64,000 bases of DNA from Pseudomonas sp. TH43 (GTDB lineage Bacteria > Pseudomonadota > Gammaproteobacteria > Pseudomonadales > Pseudomonadaceae). The DNA is taken from positions 558,001-622,000 of the forward strand of contig NZ_JAEKFI010000003.1 of assembly GCF_016650635.1 (NCBI RefSeq), in the 5' to 3' direction. A model generated the notes under the pieces. That model saw nothing but the letters and a program-made list of their open reading frames with translations, ran no database searches and was not told the DNA's origin. Of this stretch, positions 8,310 to 17,360 are shown piece by piece; position 1 is the stretch's first letter, and each line of letters opens with the position of its first letter. Both the position numbers and the translations under genes were made by a program.

Positions 8310-9650
8310 GTGCGTTCACTGTTCTGGCGTATTCTCGCGAGCTTCTGGCTGGCCATCGCATTGGTGGCCGGGTTGTCCATTTTGCTCGGGCACATGCTCA
8401 ATCAGGACGCGTGGATTCTCAGCCGTCACCCGGGCCTCAACACCCTGGCCGCTGAATGGACGCAGTCCTACGAAGCCCAGGGCGAAGAAGCTGCCCAGGA
8501 CATCCTCGAACAACGCAAACGCCAATATCACATCGACGTCCAGGTGCTCAACGAATCCGGCGATCCGGTGGTGCGCGGCACCTTCCCGCGCCGCGCCGCG
8601 GCGTTTGAAGCGCGGCAGAACAACGATGACCGTCGCCTGCCATGGCGGCGCCTGACCGACGAATTTACCAGCGACAAAACCGGCGACACCTACCTGTTCA
8701 TCTACCGCATCCCACACCCGGAACTCGACGCCTGGCACCGCGAAAGCCTGCTTTGGCCGCTGAGTGCGCTGGGCATTGCGCTGGTGGTGCTGACGTTGTT
8801 CAGCTTGTTGGTGACCTTCTCCATCACCCGTCCGCTCAGCCGATTACGCGGCGCGGTGCATGATTTGGGACAAGCCACGTATCAACAGAACAGCCTGGCG
8901 AAACTGGCCAATCGTCGTGATGAGTTCGGCGTGCTCGCCACCGATTTCAATCGTATGGGCGCACGCCTGCAAAGTTTGATCGGCAGCCAACGGCAACTGC
9001 TGCGCGATGTTTCCCATGAGCTGCGCTCACCGTTGGCGCGGCTGCGTATTGCTTTGGCGCTGGCCGAGCGGGCCAACCCTGAGGAGCGTGAGAAACTCTG
9101 GCCACGGCTGACTCGCGAGTGCGATCGGCTGGAAGCGTTGATCAGCGAAATTCTGGTGCTGGCGCGGGTCGATGCCGATAACGCCAGCGCTGAAGACGTA
9201 GACCTGAATGCGCTGCTCGGCACGCTGCAGAAGGATGCGCAACTGGGCTCACCGGAGCAGACCGTCCGCCTGGACGCCGAACCCCAGCTGAACCTCAAGG
9301 GCTGGCCGACGATGATTGAACGAGCCGTCGACAACCTGCTACGCAATGCCCAGCGCTTCAACCCTGACGGTCAGGCGATTGAAATGCGGGCTTCCCGTCA
9401 GGGTGAAAAAATCACTGTGAGCGTGCGCGACCATGGACCGGGCGTGCAGGCAGAGCATTTGAGCCAGTTGGGCGAGCCGTTTTATCGTGCGCCGGGGCAG
9501 ACGGCGGCGGGGCATGGTTTGGGTCTGGCGATTGCCCGCCGAGCGGCGGAACGGCATGGCGGGAGTCTGACGCTGGCCAATCATCCGCAGGGCGGATTTA
9601 TCGCCAGCCTCGAATTGCCGCTCATACCGGGAGCTATCGTTCAACCCTGA
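8310..9650 (+). CDS. cpxA: Sensor histidine kinase, CpxA-like
   Basis: A 446-residue membrane kinase. Membrane segments lie at about 8-30 and 148-170 with a periplasmic sensor domain between them. HAMP follows (ITRPLSRLRGAV), then HisKA with the phospho-acceptor in DVSHELRSPLARLR (about 233-246), and HATPase_c with N box AVDNLLRNAQRF, G1 VRDHGPGV and G2 GHGLGLAIARR. The start is the GTG at 8310, giving the first membrane helix directly. It is the partner of the regulator at 6713-7390, separated from it by the Spy-like gene. In Cpx systems the periplasmic Spy/CpxP protein can damp the kinase; here that is inferred from family and position. Confidence 0.86.
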   Translation: MRSLFWRILASFWLAIALVAGLSILLGHMLNQDAWILSRHPGLNTLAAEWTQSYEAQGEEAAQDILEQRKRQYHIDVQVLNESGDPVVRGTFPRRAAAFEARQNNDDRRLPWRRLTDEFTSDKTGDTYLFIYRIPHPELDAWHRESLLWPLSALGIALVVLTLFSLLVTFSITRPLSRLRGAVHDLGQATYQQNSLAKLANRRDEFGVLATDFNRMGARLQSLIGSQRQLLRDVSHELRSPLARLRIALALAERANPEEREKLWPRLTRECDRLEALISEILVLARVDADNASAEDVDLNALLGTLQKDAQLGSPEQTVRLDAEPQLNLKGWPTMIERAVDNLLRNAQRFNPDGQAIEMRASRQGEKITVSVRDHGPGVQAEHLSQLGEPFYRAPGQTAAGHGLGLAIARRAAERHGGSLTLANHPQGGFIASLELPLIPGAIVQP

Positions 9651-9686
9651 AACCTCATCCACCGACAATAATGTAGGTAGGCGGTG

Positions 9687-10253
9687 TCAGGGCTTGGCGG
9701 GCCAGGCGCTGACGAACTCGGTCAGATCAACCTTTTCCGCCACACGCGGTTCTTTCTGTGGCGTGCCGAGGTAGAGGAATGCAATCACCTCTTCGCCCTC
9801 TGCCAGACCCAAGCCTTTGGCCACATGCTTCGAGTAAGCCAGATCACCGGTACGCCACACCGCACCAATCCCCTGCGCATACGCCGCCAGCAAAATCCCG
9901 TGCGCCGCGCACCCGGCCGCGAGCAATTGCTCGGCCTTCGGATACTTCACGTGATCCTGCAGCCTGGCGACCACCACAACCACCAGCGGCGCACGCAGCG
10001 GGCCATTGCGCGCCTTGTCGATCATCGCTTCAGTGACTTCGCCTTCCTGTTGCTGCGCAGCTTCAGCGAGCAACTCGCCCATCTGCTCGCGCGCCGCGCC
10101 TTCAATGGTCAGGAAACGATACGGCTGCAAATGCCCGTGATCCGGCGCACGCAATGCAGCACCAAACAACGCTTCGCGCTGCTCGGCAGTGGGGGCCGGT
10201 TCGACCAGTCGTGGAACGGAAACACGGTTGAGCAACGCGTCGAGAGCCTGCAT
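9687..10253 (-). CDS. Nitroreductase family protein (YdjA-like)
   Basis: A 188-residue FMN-dependent oxidoreductase of the small YdjA type. Family features seen: RVSVPRLVEPAP at the N-terminus, AALRAPDHGHLQPYRFLTIEG (FMN phosphate-binding region), a central AAGCAAHGILLAAYAQGIGAVWRTG and the C-terminal FLYLGTPQ. Such enzymes use NAD(P)H; the natural substrate is unknown. It has a good GGAGG site before the ATG at 10253. It converges on the kinase gene and is divergent from trkH. Confidence 0.88.
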   Translation of the reverse strand: MQALDALLNRVSVPRLVEPAPTAEQREALFGAALRAPDHGHLQPYRFLTIEGAAREQMGELLAEAAQQQEGEVTEAMIDKARNGPLRAPLVVVVVARLQDHVKYPKAEQLLAAGCAAHGILLAAYAQGIGAVWRTGDLAYSKHVAKGLGLAEGEEVIAFLYLGTPQKEPRVAEKVDLTEFVSAWPAKP

Positions 10254-10374
10254 CGGCCACCTCCAGAGAAAAATGTGCGGCTATTCTAGCGGTATCTGCC
10301 CACAGGATGCCGGTTTACATGCCCTGCCCCACGGGTAGAATGGCGCCCTTCCTACATCAGCCCGAGCGGACTTC

Positions 10375-11829
10375 ATGGCGTTGCCGACCTTACGGATCAT
10401 TGGTTTCATCATCGGCATCTTCCTGATCACCTTGGCTGTCGCCATGGTCGTGCCCATGGCTACGCTGGTGATTTTCGAGCGCACCAGCGACCTGCCGTCG
10501 TTCCTCTGGGCAAGCATGATCACCTTCGTCGCCGGCCTCGCGCTGGTGATTCCGGGCCGGCCGGAACACATTCATCTGCGCCCGCGCGACATGTACTTGC
10601 TGACCGTCAGCAGTTGGCTGGTGGTGTGCATTTTTGCGGCGTTACCGTTTTTGCTGACCCAGCACATCAGCTACACCGACTCGTTTTTTGAAAGCATGTC
10701 CGGCATCACTGCCACCGGCTCGACCGTACTCAGCGGCCTCGACACCATGTCCCCCGGCATCCTGATGTGGCGTTCGCTGTTGCACTGGCTAGGCGGCATC
10801 GGTTTTATCGGCATGGCAGTAGCGATTCTGCCGCTACTGCGCATCGGTGGCATGCGCCTGTTCCAGACTGAATCTTCCGACCGATCGGAAAAGGTCATGC
10901 CGCGCTCGCACATGGTGGCGCGCCTGATCGTGGCGGCGTACGTCGGCATCACCATTGTCGGCAGCCTGGCGTTCTGGTGGGCCGGGATGAGCCCGTTCGA
11001 TGCAATCAACCACGCGATGTCGGCGATTTCCACCGGCGGGTTCTCGACCTCCGACCAGTCGCTGGCCAAGTGGACGCAACCGGCGGTGCACTGGGTTGCG
11101 GTGGTGATCATGATTCTCGGCAGCCTGCCGTTCACCTTGTACGTGGCGACGATGCGCGGCAACCGCAAAGCGTTGCTCAGGGACCAGCAGGTGCAGGGTT
11201 TGCTCGGCATGTTGCTGGTGACCTGGCTGGTGCTCGGCACCTGGTACTGGTGGACGACCAACCTGCACTGGCTCGACGCACTGCGTCATGTCGCACTGAA
11301 CGTGACGTCGGTGGTCACCACCACCGGTTTTGCCCTCGGTGACTACAGCCTGTGGGGCAACTTCTCGCTGATGCTGTTTTTCTATCTGGGGTTTGTCGGC
11401 GGCTGTTCCGGCTCGACGGCGGGCGGGATCAAGATTTTCCGTTTCCAGGTTGCCTACATCCTGCTCAAGGCCAACCTTAACCAGCTGATTCATCCGCGTG
11501 CAGTGATCAAGCAGAAGTACAACGGTCACCGTCTCGACGAAGAAATCGTCCGTTCGATTCTGACCTTTTCGTTCTTCTTCGCCATCACCATCTGCGTGAT
11601 CGCGCTGCTCCTGTCTTTGCTTGGTGTCGACTGGATGACCGCACTGACCGGCGCCGCCAGTACCGTGTCGGGCGTCGGCCCCGGTCTGGGTGAAACGATT
11701 GGCCCGGCGGGCAACTTTGCGACCCTGCCGGATGCGGCGAAGTGGATCCTGTCATTCGGCATGCTGCTTGGCCGACTGGAGATCATTACGGTGTTTGTGC
11801 TGTGTATTCCGGCCTTTTGGCGTCATTGA
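10375..11829 (+). CDS. trkH: Trk-type potassium uptake protein TrkH
   Basis: A 484-residue membrane channel-like subunit of the TrkAH potassium uptake system, with about ten transmembrane segments. The four pore-loop filter regions can be read as SGITATGSTVLSG, SAISTGGFSTSD, SVVTTTGFALGD and STVSGVGPGLGE, each with its selectivity-filter glycine. It works with cytoplasmic TrkA, which is not in the window. The last 44 bases overlap the convergent AraC-type gene, an unusually tight arrangement for two long genes. Confidence 0.92.
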   Translation: MALPTLRIIGFIIGIFLITLAVAMVVPMATLVIFERTSDLPSFLWASMITFVAGLALVIPGRPEHIHLRPRDMYLLTVSSWLVVCIFAALPFLLTQHISYTDSFFESMSGITATGSTVLSGLDTMSPGILMWRSLLHWLGGIGFIGMAVAILPLLRIGGMRLFQTESSDRSEKVMPRSHMVARLIVAAYVGITIVGSLAFWWAGMSPFDAINHAMSAISTGGFSTSDQSLAKWTQPAVHWVAVVIMILGSLPFTLYVATMRGNRKALLRDQQVQGLLGMLLVTWLVLGTWYWWTTNLHWLDALRHVALNVTSVVTTTGFALGDYSLWGNFSLMLFFYLGFVGGCSGSTAGGIKIFRFQVAYILLKANLNQLIHPRAVIKQKYNGHRLDEEIVRSILTFSFFFAITICVIALLLSLLGVDWMTALTGAASTVSGVGPGLGETIGPAGNFATLPDAAKWILSFGMLLGRLEIITVFVLCIPAFWRH

Positions 11830-12847
11830 TCGCGTTCGGCGCCTGCAACAACCGCGTCCGGTAATCGCCGGGCGTGGTGTCGAACCAGCGGCGGAAGGCG
11901 CGGAAGAAGTTGCTCGGATCGGCAAAACCCAACAGATAAGCGATCTCCAGCAGCGTCATGCTCGGCTGCGCCAGATATTGCTCGGCCAGTTCGCGGCGGG
12001 TGTCATCGAGCAACTGCTGAAAACTCGTGCCCTCCTCCTGCAACCGCCGCTGCAAGGTGCGCTGCGACAGGTGCAGCGTCTGCGCCACGGTATCGCGCTT
12101 CGGTTCGCCCTGCGGCAGTAAGCGGCAGAGCACTTGCCGCGCCTTGTGGGTCACGCGGCTTTCTGAAAAGCGTGCCAGATATTCCCCGGCAAAGCGGTCG
12201 TGCAGCAGCGCCATCGCCTCGTTGGCGGTGGGCAGTGGCGCCTCCATGTCGGCACGTTCGAAGATCAACGCGTCGTACGGCGCGTTGAACATCAGCGGCG
12301 CGTGAAAGGCTTGTTTATAGGGTTCCAGGTCATCCGGTTCAGCGCCCTGCACCAGCACTTTCACCGGGTGCAACGTGCGCCCGGTCAGCCATCCGCACAG
12401 GCCCAGCGCGCAGGCCAGCGAAGCCTCGGCACTTTGCCGGGTCGGCGGCAGGTGATCGCCGTGCACCGTCAGAATCAGTGCGTAACCTTCTTCGAGCAGA
12501 CGAAAACTCAGGTCGGCACTTTCGGCGATGATCCGCTGATAACGCACCAATCGCTGAAAGCCTTCGGCGAGGGTATTACTCGACATCAAGGCATAGCCGG
12601 CGACATGAAACGAGGCCGGGCGCACGACTTTGCCCATGTTCAGGCCAATCGCCGGATTACCGGACAGTTCAACTGCCCGTTGCCACAGACGCGTCATGGA
12701 ATCTTGCGGGAAGCGCGCATCCGGATCATCCAGGGCGGAGTAATCGAGCCCCAGTTGTTTGAACAGAACCCGGCAATCCAGGCCGTCCATCTCCAATGCT
12801 TTGACAATCCCCATCGCCCAGCTAGCAGAAGTCGTTCGTTCACTCAT
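11786..12847 (-). CDS. AraC-family transcriptional regulator (OruR/ArgR-like architecture)
   Basis: A 353-residue regulator with an N-terminal arabinose-binding-type domain of the PF12625 sort (about 15-210; note LFKQLGLDYSALDDPDARFPQ and ELSGNPAIGLNMG) and a C-terminal double helix-turn-helix (about 235-335) including LHLSQRTLQRRLQEEGTSF and IAYLLGFADPSNFFRAFRRW. The ligand is unknown. The 3' end overlaps trkH convergently by 44 bp. No obvious target gene is adjacent: the next gene on the upstream side is a divergent DUF962 gene. Confidence 0.87.
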   Translation of the reverse strand: MSERTTSASWAMGIVKALEMDGLDCRVLFKQLGLDYSALDDPDARFPQDSMTRLWQRAVELSGNPAIGLNMGKVVRPASFHVAGYALMSSNTLAEGFQRLVRYQRIIAESADLSFRLLEEGYALILTVHGDHLPPTRQSAEASLACALGLCGWLTGRTLHPVKVLVQGAEPDDLEPYKQAFHAPLMFNAPYDALIFERADMEAPLPTANEAMALLHDRFAGEYLARFSESRVTHKARQVLCRLLPQGEPKRDTVAQTLHLSQRTLQRRLQEEGTSFQQLLDDTRRELAEQYLAQPSMTLLEIAYLLGFADPSNFFRAFRRWFDTTPGDYRTRLLQAPNAINDAKRPEYTAQTP

Positions 12848-13011
12848 GGCATTTTTCTTTTACATGAGGGGCCGCATGTTACGGCCTGATTTGCGAAGGA
12901 TACTAAAGTGGCGCCGATTGTCACTGGCCCACGCCAATGATCACTCTAGACTCAAATAAGCTACCCGCAGAACAACTCGTCGCCAGAACAATAACCACAG
13001 AGATCGCGGTC

Positions 13012-13323
13012 GTGGAAAACATCAAGCAATTCAACAGTTTCGCCGAGTTCTATCCGTATTACCTCAGCGAACACAACAACAGCACCTGCCGTCGCCTGCA
13101 TTTCATCGGCACGACGCTGGTTATCTTCATTCTTGCCATGACCATCGCCAAGGGCGCCTGGCTGCTGTTATGGGCCTTGCCGCTGGCCGGTTACAGCTTT
13201 GCCTGGATCGGGCATTTCTTCTTTGAAAAGAACCGCCCGGCAACGTTTCAGCATCCGCTGTACAGCCTGCTCGGCGATTTCGTCATGTACCGCGACATGA
13301 TTCTCGGGCGCGTGGCGTTCTGA
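13012..13323 (+). CDS. DUF962 / Mpo1-like membrane protein
   Basis: About 103 residues with the family core FNSFAEFYPYYLSEHNNSTCRRLHFIGT, two hydrophobic segments, and the C-terminal FAWIGHFFFEKNRPATFQHPLYSLLGDFVMY. The conserved His residues match those of Mpo1, a yeast dioxygenase of fatty acid alpha-oxidation; bacterial function is untested as far as I know. I chose the GTG at 13012, just before the conserved start; the frame is open to an ATG at 12937, which would add 25 residues that look non-conserved. The HD-domain gene follows after 26 bp. Confidence 0.8.
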   Translation: MENIKQFNSFAEFYPYYLSEHNNSTCRRLHFIGTTLVIFILAMTIAKGAWLLLWALPLAGYSFAWIGHFFFEKNRPATFQHPLYSLLGDFVMYRDMILGRVAF

Positions 13324-13349
13324 ACAACAAGAATTGATGAGGATGGCCG

Positions 13350-13940
13350 ATGAACGCCAATGCCCGCTTCACCCATATGCAGGACGGTACGCAAGAGGAC
13401 TGGGCGATCATCGCCGCCGACTTCAGCGCCTACGCCAAACAGTTGCCCTCGCGGATCATGGCCCACCTGAAATTGCTCGAAGGCGATTTCGGCGGATTTC
13501 CGGTGGACCGCCTCACCCACTCCCTGCAAACCGCGACCCGCGCATGGCGCGACGGACGCGACGAGGAATACGTGGTCTGCGCGCTCTTGCATGACATTGG
13601 CGACACCTTGGGCTCCTATAACCACCCGGACATTGCCGCGGCGATTCTCAAGCCGTTCGTCAGCGCCGAAAATCTGTGGATGGTCGAGAAACACGGGGTG
13701 TTTCAGGGTTACTACTTTTTCCATCACCTCGGCATGGATCGGCACCTGCGCGAGCAGTTCAAGGAACATCCACAGTTTCAGGCAACCGCCGAGTTTTGCG
13801 CCAAGTACGATGCGGCGGCGTTTGATCCGGCGTATGAGACCCTCCCGTTGAGTTTTTTTGAGCCGATGATGGAAAGGCTGTTTGCCTATCCGAAGAACTC
13901 GATCTACAAGGCTGCAATGGAAGAACACACCACAGCCTGA
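13350..13940 (+). CDS. HD-domain protein
   Basis: A 196-residue predicted metal-dependent phosphohydrolase or PhnZ-like oxygenase. The HD pair is in VVCALLHDIGDTLGSYNHPD (about 75-95), preceded by THSLQTATRAWRDG (first His), and followed by EKHGVFQGYYFFHH, so a diiron or divalent-metal site is plausible. The substrate is unknown. It has a GAGGAT ribosome site and probably shares a transcript with the DUF962 gene. Its last 60 bases are part of a 199-bp tandem duplication, so an incomplete second copy of its 3' end lies just downstream. Confidence 0.82.
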   Translation: MNANARFTHMQDGTQEDWAIIAADFSAYAKQLPSRIMAHLKLLEGDFGGFPVDRLTHSLQTATRAWRDGRDEEYVVCALLHDIGDTLGSYNHPDIAAAILKPFVSAENLWMVEKHGVFQGYYFFHHLGMDRHLREQFKEHPQFQATAEFCAKYDAAAFDPAYETLPLSFFEPMMERLFAYPKNSIYKAAMEEHTTA

Positions 13941-14278
13941 GAACACCACAAACCAAATGTGGGAGCGAGCCTGCTCGCGAATGCGTAGTGTCAGGCGACA
14001 CTGCTTTGCCTGATGTAACGCTTTCGCGAGCAGGCTCGCTCCCACAGGGGATTTGTGTCGTTCAGGCGAGTTCGGCGACTTTGCCCATCCGAAGAACTCG
14101 ATCTACAAGGCTGCGATGGAAGAACACTCCACAGCCTGAGAACACCACAAACCAAATGTGGGAGCGAGCCTGCTCGCGAATGCGTAGTGTCAGGCGACAC
14201 TGCTTCGCCTGATGTAACGCTTTCGCGAGCAGGCTCGCTCCCACAGGGGATTTGTGTCGTTCAGGCGAGTTCGGCGAC
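13881..14278. repeat. 199-bp tandem duplication containing a REP pair and gene 3' ends
   Basis: Bases 13881-14079 are repeated at 14080-14278 with only a few differences (for example GCTGCAATGG/GCTGCGATGG, ACACACCACA/ACACTCCACA and GCTTTGCC/GCTTCGCC). Each copy holds the end of the HD gene, a complete REP pair (13960-14047 and 14159-14246, TGTGGGAGCGAGCCTGCTCGCG class), and the end of the LpxH-like gene. The junctions share TTTG, as expected for a short-homology tandem duplication. It fills the 320-bp gap between the two convergent genes. Confidence 0.92.
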
Positions 14279-15076
14279 TTTGGCGGCCTTTAGCTCGGCC
14301 TCGCGCGCCTGTGCATCCGCTAGCCGATACAGCTCGATCGTGCCATCCCAGTGTTCGATCAGCGCCGTGCACGACTCCACCCAATCGCCGCAATTGAGGT
14401 AGTCCACCTCGCCGACCTTGCGGATCTCCGCATGGTGAATGTGCCCGCACACCACGCCGTGCAGCTCGCGCTTCACGCATTCATGGGCGATGGCTTCTTC
14501 AAAATCGCTGATGAAACTCACCGCCGTCTTCACCTTGTGCTTCAGGTACGCCGACAACGACCAGTAACCGTAGCCATAACGGGCGCGCCAATGGTTGAGC
14601 CAGCGATTGAGTGTCAGGGTGAATTCGTAGGCCGAGTCGCCTAGAAACGCCAGCCAGCGGTGATAACGGGTGATCACATCAAACTGATCGCCGTGAATCA
14701 CCAGCAGGTGGCGGCCGTCCGCCGTGACATGCACCGCTTCATCGACCAACTGAATGTTGCCCAGAATCAGCTTCGAGTAACGGCGCAGGAATTCATCGTG
14801 ATTGCCGGTGACGTAAATCACTTCGGTGCCGCGCTTGCTCATGGTCAGCAAGCGGCGGATCACGTTGGTGTGCGCCTGCGGCCAGTACATGCCGCCGCGC
14901 AGCTTCCAGCCATCGATGATGTCGCCGACCAGGTAGATCTTGTCGGCGTGATAGCCCTTGAGAAACGTCGACAAATGTTCAGCCTGGCAATCGCGCGTGC
15001 CAAGGTGCACGTCGGAGATCCACAGGGTTCGCACCCGTTGTTTACGGCTGGGTTTGGCGAGCTCGGCGCTGGTCAT
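14261..15076 (-). CDS. LpxH-like metallophosphoesterase (UDP-2,3-diacylglucosamine diphosphatase family)
   Basis: A 271-residue calcineurin-like phosphoesterase. The metal ligands are visible in WISDVHLGT, LVGDIIDGW, VTGNHDEFLRRY, HGDQFD and CGHIHHAEI. This matches COG2908; many Pseudomonas carry such a paralogue besides true LpxH, so a role in lipid A synthesis is not certain. I chose the ATG at 15076; the frame is open further upstream but the extension looks non-coding. The last 18 bases lie in the second copy of the tandem duplication. Confidence 0.83.
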   Translation of the reverse strand: MTSAELAKPSRKQRVRTLWISDVHLGTRDCQAEHLSTFLKGYHADKIYLVGDIIDGWKLRGGMYWPQAHTNVIRRLLTMSKRGTEVIYVTGNHDEFLRRYSKLILGNIQLVDEAVHVTADGRHLLVIHGDQFDVITRYHRWLAFLGDSAYEFTLTLNRWLNHWRARYGYGYWSLSAYLKHKVKTAVSFISDFEEAIAHECVKRELHGVVCGHIHHAEIRKVGEVDYLNCGDWVESCTALIEHWDGTIELYRLADAQAREAELKAAKVAELA

Positions 15077-15209
15077 GGGCAACCCTCTGGGATGTTTTCG
15101 CCAGCGTGCGCCCGCTCGGTTAATCGACCATGACAGGCGCGAGTCAGTCCTGTGACAGCGCACTCGCGGCACGCCGGTGTAGACTGTCGACCTGCCCGGA
15201 GACCTGCTC

Positions 15210-15974
15210 ATGCGCCCGATCCTCACTTTGCGTCAGTACACTCACGACCTGATCGTCCACAGCCACGAGCACGCCCAATTGGTGTTCGGGCTGTCCGGCG
15301 CGCTGGATTTCGAGGTCGAGGGCTGTGGCAGTCAGGTGCGTCAGCAGAGTTTTGTGGTTATTCCTTCGGGCGCGCATCATGCGTGCGGCAGTCCCGATGG
15401 CAGCCGCTGTCTGGTGATGGATATTCCCGACGGACAATGGCTGGTTGACTCGCTGGGCGATCATGCCGACGCCAGCCGCCGTTTGCTTGATTCGCCTGCG
15501 CGCTTGTCGCTGGATTCGGGGCAGAGTCAGTTGGTCAGTTGGCTGGCGAACAGCCCAGTCAGCGATCCGTTGATCGCACAGCAAGGCGCGGTGCTGCTGT
15601 TGGCCAGCCTTAATCATGCGCAACCAGCCGAGCTCGCCGCCCGTCGTTTGCCCTATGCGGCGTTGGACGCACACATTGAGCAAAACGCCGCTTATCCGCT
15701 ACAGGTTGCCGATCTGGCGCGGGTCGCCGGGCTCTCAAGCGCGCGCCTGCATGCACGCTTCATGGCCGAATGCGGGCAGACGCCGATGGATTACATCCGC
15801 AGCCGGCGGCTGCATCTGGCCGTGCAAATGCTCCGCGACACGGTTTTGCCGATGGGCGAAATTGCCAGCCGCGTCGGTTACAGCTCGCAGAGTGCCTTTT
15901 CAGCGGCGGTTCTGCGTGAGTTCGGCGCATCACCCGGCCAGATTCGGCGCGATTCCTGCGACAAACGACGATAG
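15210..15974 (+). CDS. AraC-family regulator with N-terminal cupin domain
   Basis: A 254-residue regulator. Residues about 10-90 form a cupin-like sensor (HSHEHAQLVFGLSG, SFVVIPSGAHHACG), and about 155-250 hold the two helix-turn-helix motifs (LARVAGLSSARLHARFMAECGQTP and IASRVGYSSQSAFSAAVLREFGASPGQIR). It lies immediately upstream of an EamA transporter gene on the same strand, which is a likely target, but a REP element separates them. Confidence 0.86.
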   Translation: MRPILTLRQYTHDLIVHSHEHAQLVFGLSGALDFEVEGCGSQVRQQSFVVIPSGAHHACGSPDGSRCLVMDIPDGQWLVDSLGDHADASRRLLDSPARLSLDSGQSQLVSWLANSPVSDPLIAQQGAVLLLASLNHAQPAELAARRLPYAALDAHIEQNAAYPLQVADLARVAGLSSARLHARFMAECGQTPMDYIRSRRLHLAVQMLRDTVLPMGEIASRVGYSSQSAFSAAVLREFGASPGQIRRDSCDKRR

Positions 15975-16010
15975 TCCGCCGACAGACTTACTGACCTCTA
16001 CACGCTTAAA

Positions 16011-16095
16011 TGTAGGAGCTGCCGCAGGCTGCGATCTTTTGATCTTGTTTGTTTCGAAGCAAGATCAAAAGATCGCAGCCTGCGGCAGCTCCTAT
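16011..16095. repeat. REP pair, GTAGGAGCTGCCGCAGGCTGCGATC class
   Basis: Near-perfect inverted arms around TTTGATCTTGTTTGTTTCGAAG. It ends 19 bases before the EamA start, with the ribosome site GAGAAGGA immediately after, so the 5' leader of that gene begins inside or next to a stable hairpin. Confidence 0.85.
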
Positions 16096-16114
16096 ATTTG
16101 AGAGAAGGATTGCA

Positions 16115-17008
16115 ATGACTCCGCGTACCGCCCTCGGCGCCCTGCACATTGGTGCTTTGATGTTTGGCCTGACCGGTGTGTTCGGCAAACTCGCTGCGGC
16201 GTCGCCCGCCGTGATCGTGTTCGGGCGCGCGGCTTTCGCCGTGCTTGCCCTGGCATTCTTCGCCCGTTTCGCCAGCCAGAGCGGCTGGCAGAAACTTCAG
16301 GCCGTGGACTGGCGACGACTCATCCTCAGTGGTGTGTTGTTGGCCGGGCACTGGGTGAGCTTTTTCATTTCGGTGAAAGTCGCCGGCGTTGCCATCGCCA
16401 CCCTGGGGTTTGCCAGTTTCCCGGCGTTCACGGTGATTCTCGAAGGGCTGATCTTCCGCGAGCGCATCCGCGCCAACGAAATCCTCCTGGTGGTGTTGGT
16501 CAGTGTTGGCTTGGTGCTGGTGACGCCCACCTTCGATCTGGCCAGCGGCTCGACCGTCGGCCTGCTCTGGGCGGTGTTGTCCGGGTTGCTGTTTTCCCTG
16601 TTGTCATTGACCAACCGCGCCAGTTCCGGGCGCATTCCGGCGGTGCAGGCGGCATTGTGCCAAAACGTCGTGGTGGCGTTGTGTCTGCTACCGGTCGCGG
16701 CGCCGCAATTGAGCGAGGTGCGCGCACTGGACTGGCTGTGGATCGCCCTGCTCGGCGTGTTCTGCACCGGCGTCGCCCACAGCCTTTTCGTGGCCAGCCT
16801 GGCGGTGATCAAAGCGCGCACCGCCGCTGTGGTGTTCGCCATGGAGCCGGTTTACGGCATCACCATTGCCTGGCTGCTGTTCGATGAAAACCCGACACCG
16901 AAGATGCTCATCGGCGGTGCGCTGATCATCGTCGCCATCGTGGTGTCGGCGCGGATGTCAGGCCATGCTGACAAGAAAGCCGTCGCCGCCGACGCCGCCT
17001 CTCACTGA
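16115..17008 (+). CDS. EamA/DMT-superfamily transporter
   Basis: A 297-residue inner-membrane protein with ten hydrophobic segments in two EamA repeats, for example ALHIGALMFGLTGVFGKL at the start and AMEPVYGITIAWLLFDENPT in the second repeat. The usual role is export of small metabolites or amino acids; the substrate cannot be read from sequence. The ATG at 16115 has a GAGAAGGA site. It ends overlapping the convergent Rdx gene by 7 bp, and the preceding AraC-type gene may control it. Confidence 0.86.
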   Translation: MTPRTALGALHIGALMFGLTGVFGKLAAASPAVIVFGRAAFAVLALAFFARFASQSGWQKLQAVDWRRLILSGVLLAGHWVSFFISVKVAGVAIATLGFASFPAFTVILEGLIFRERIRANEILLVVLVSVGLVLVTPTFDLASGSTVGLLWAVLSGLLFSLLSLTNRASSGRIPAVQAALCQNVVVALCLLPVAAPQLSEVRALDWLWIALLGVFCTGVAHSLFVASLAVIKARTAAVVFAMEPVYGITIAWLLFDENPTPKMLIGGALIIVAIVVSARMSGHADKKAVAADAASH

Positions 17009-17289
17009 GTGCGGTCGTTGTGGCCGAGGTCGCGCTCAGGATCGATCTGATCGCGCACCCGCTGCTTGAGCACCTTGGCCTCCGGAAAACCACCGTCGGC
17101 CTTGCGTTCCCAGATCTGCACGCCGTCGCAAGTAATGTGAAACACCCCGCCGGTGCCGGGCACCAATGAGACTTTGCCAAGATCATCGCCGAAGGTGCTG
17201 AGCAGTTCCTGCGCCAGCCACGCGGCGCGCAGCAGCCACTGGCATTGCGTGCAATAAGTGATGACAACTTCCGCTTTGGCGACAGTCAT
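17002..17289 (-). CDS. SelT/SelW/SelH (Rdx) family protein
   Basis: A 95-residue thioredoxin-fold protein. The redox motif CTQC is at about residues 13-16 and replaces the CxxU of selenoproteins; VSLVPGTGGVFHITCDGVQIWERKADGGFPEAKVLKQRVRD is the conserved core. Proposed role is thiol redox control, unproven in bacteria. It is divergent from plpD, 71 bp apart. Confidence 0.86.
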   Translation of the reverse strand: MTVAKAEVVITYCTQCQWLLRAAWLAQELLSTFGDDLGKVSLVPGTGGVFHITCDGVQIWERKADGGFPEAKVLKQRVRDQIDPERDLGHNDRTQ

Positions 17290-17360
17290 GTTCGTTGAAA
17301 CTCCTGAGACAGAGGGCGCCGCTATAATAGCCGGCTTTATCGCTTGCCCCGAGACTCACA

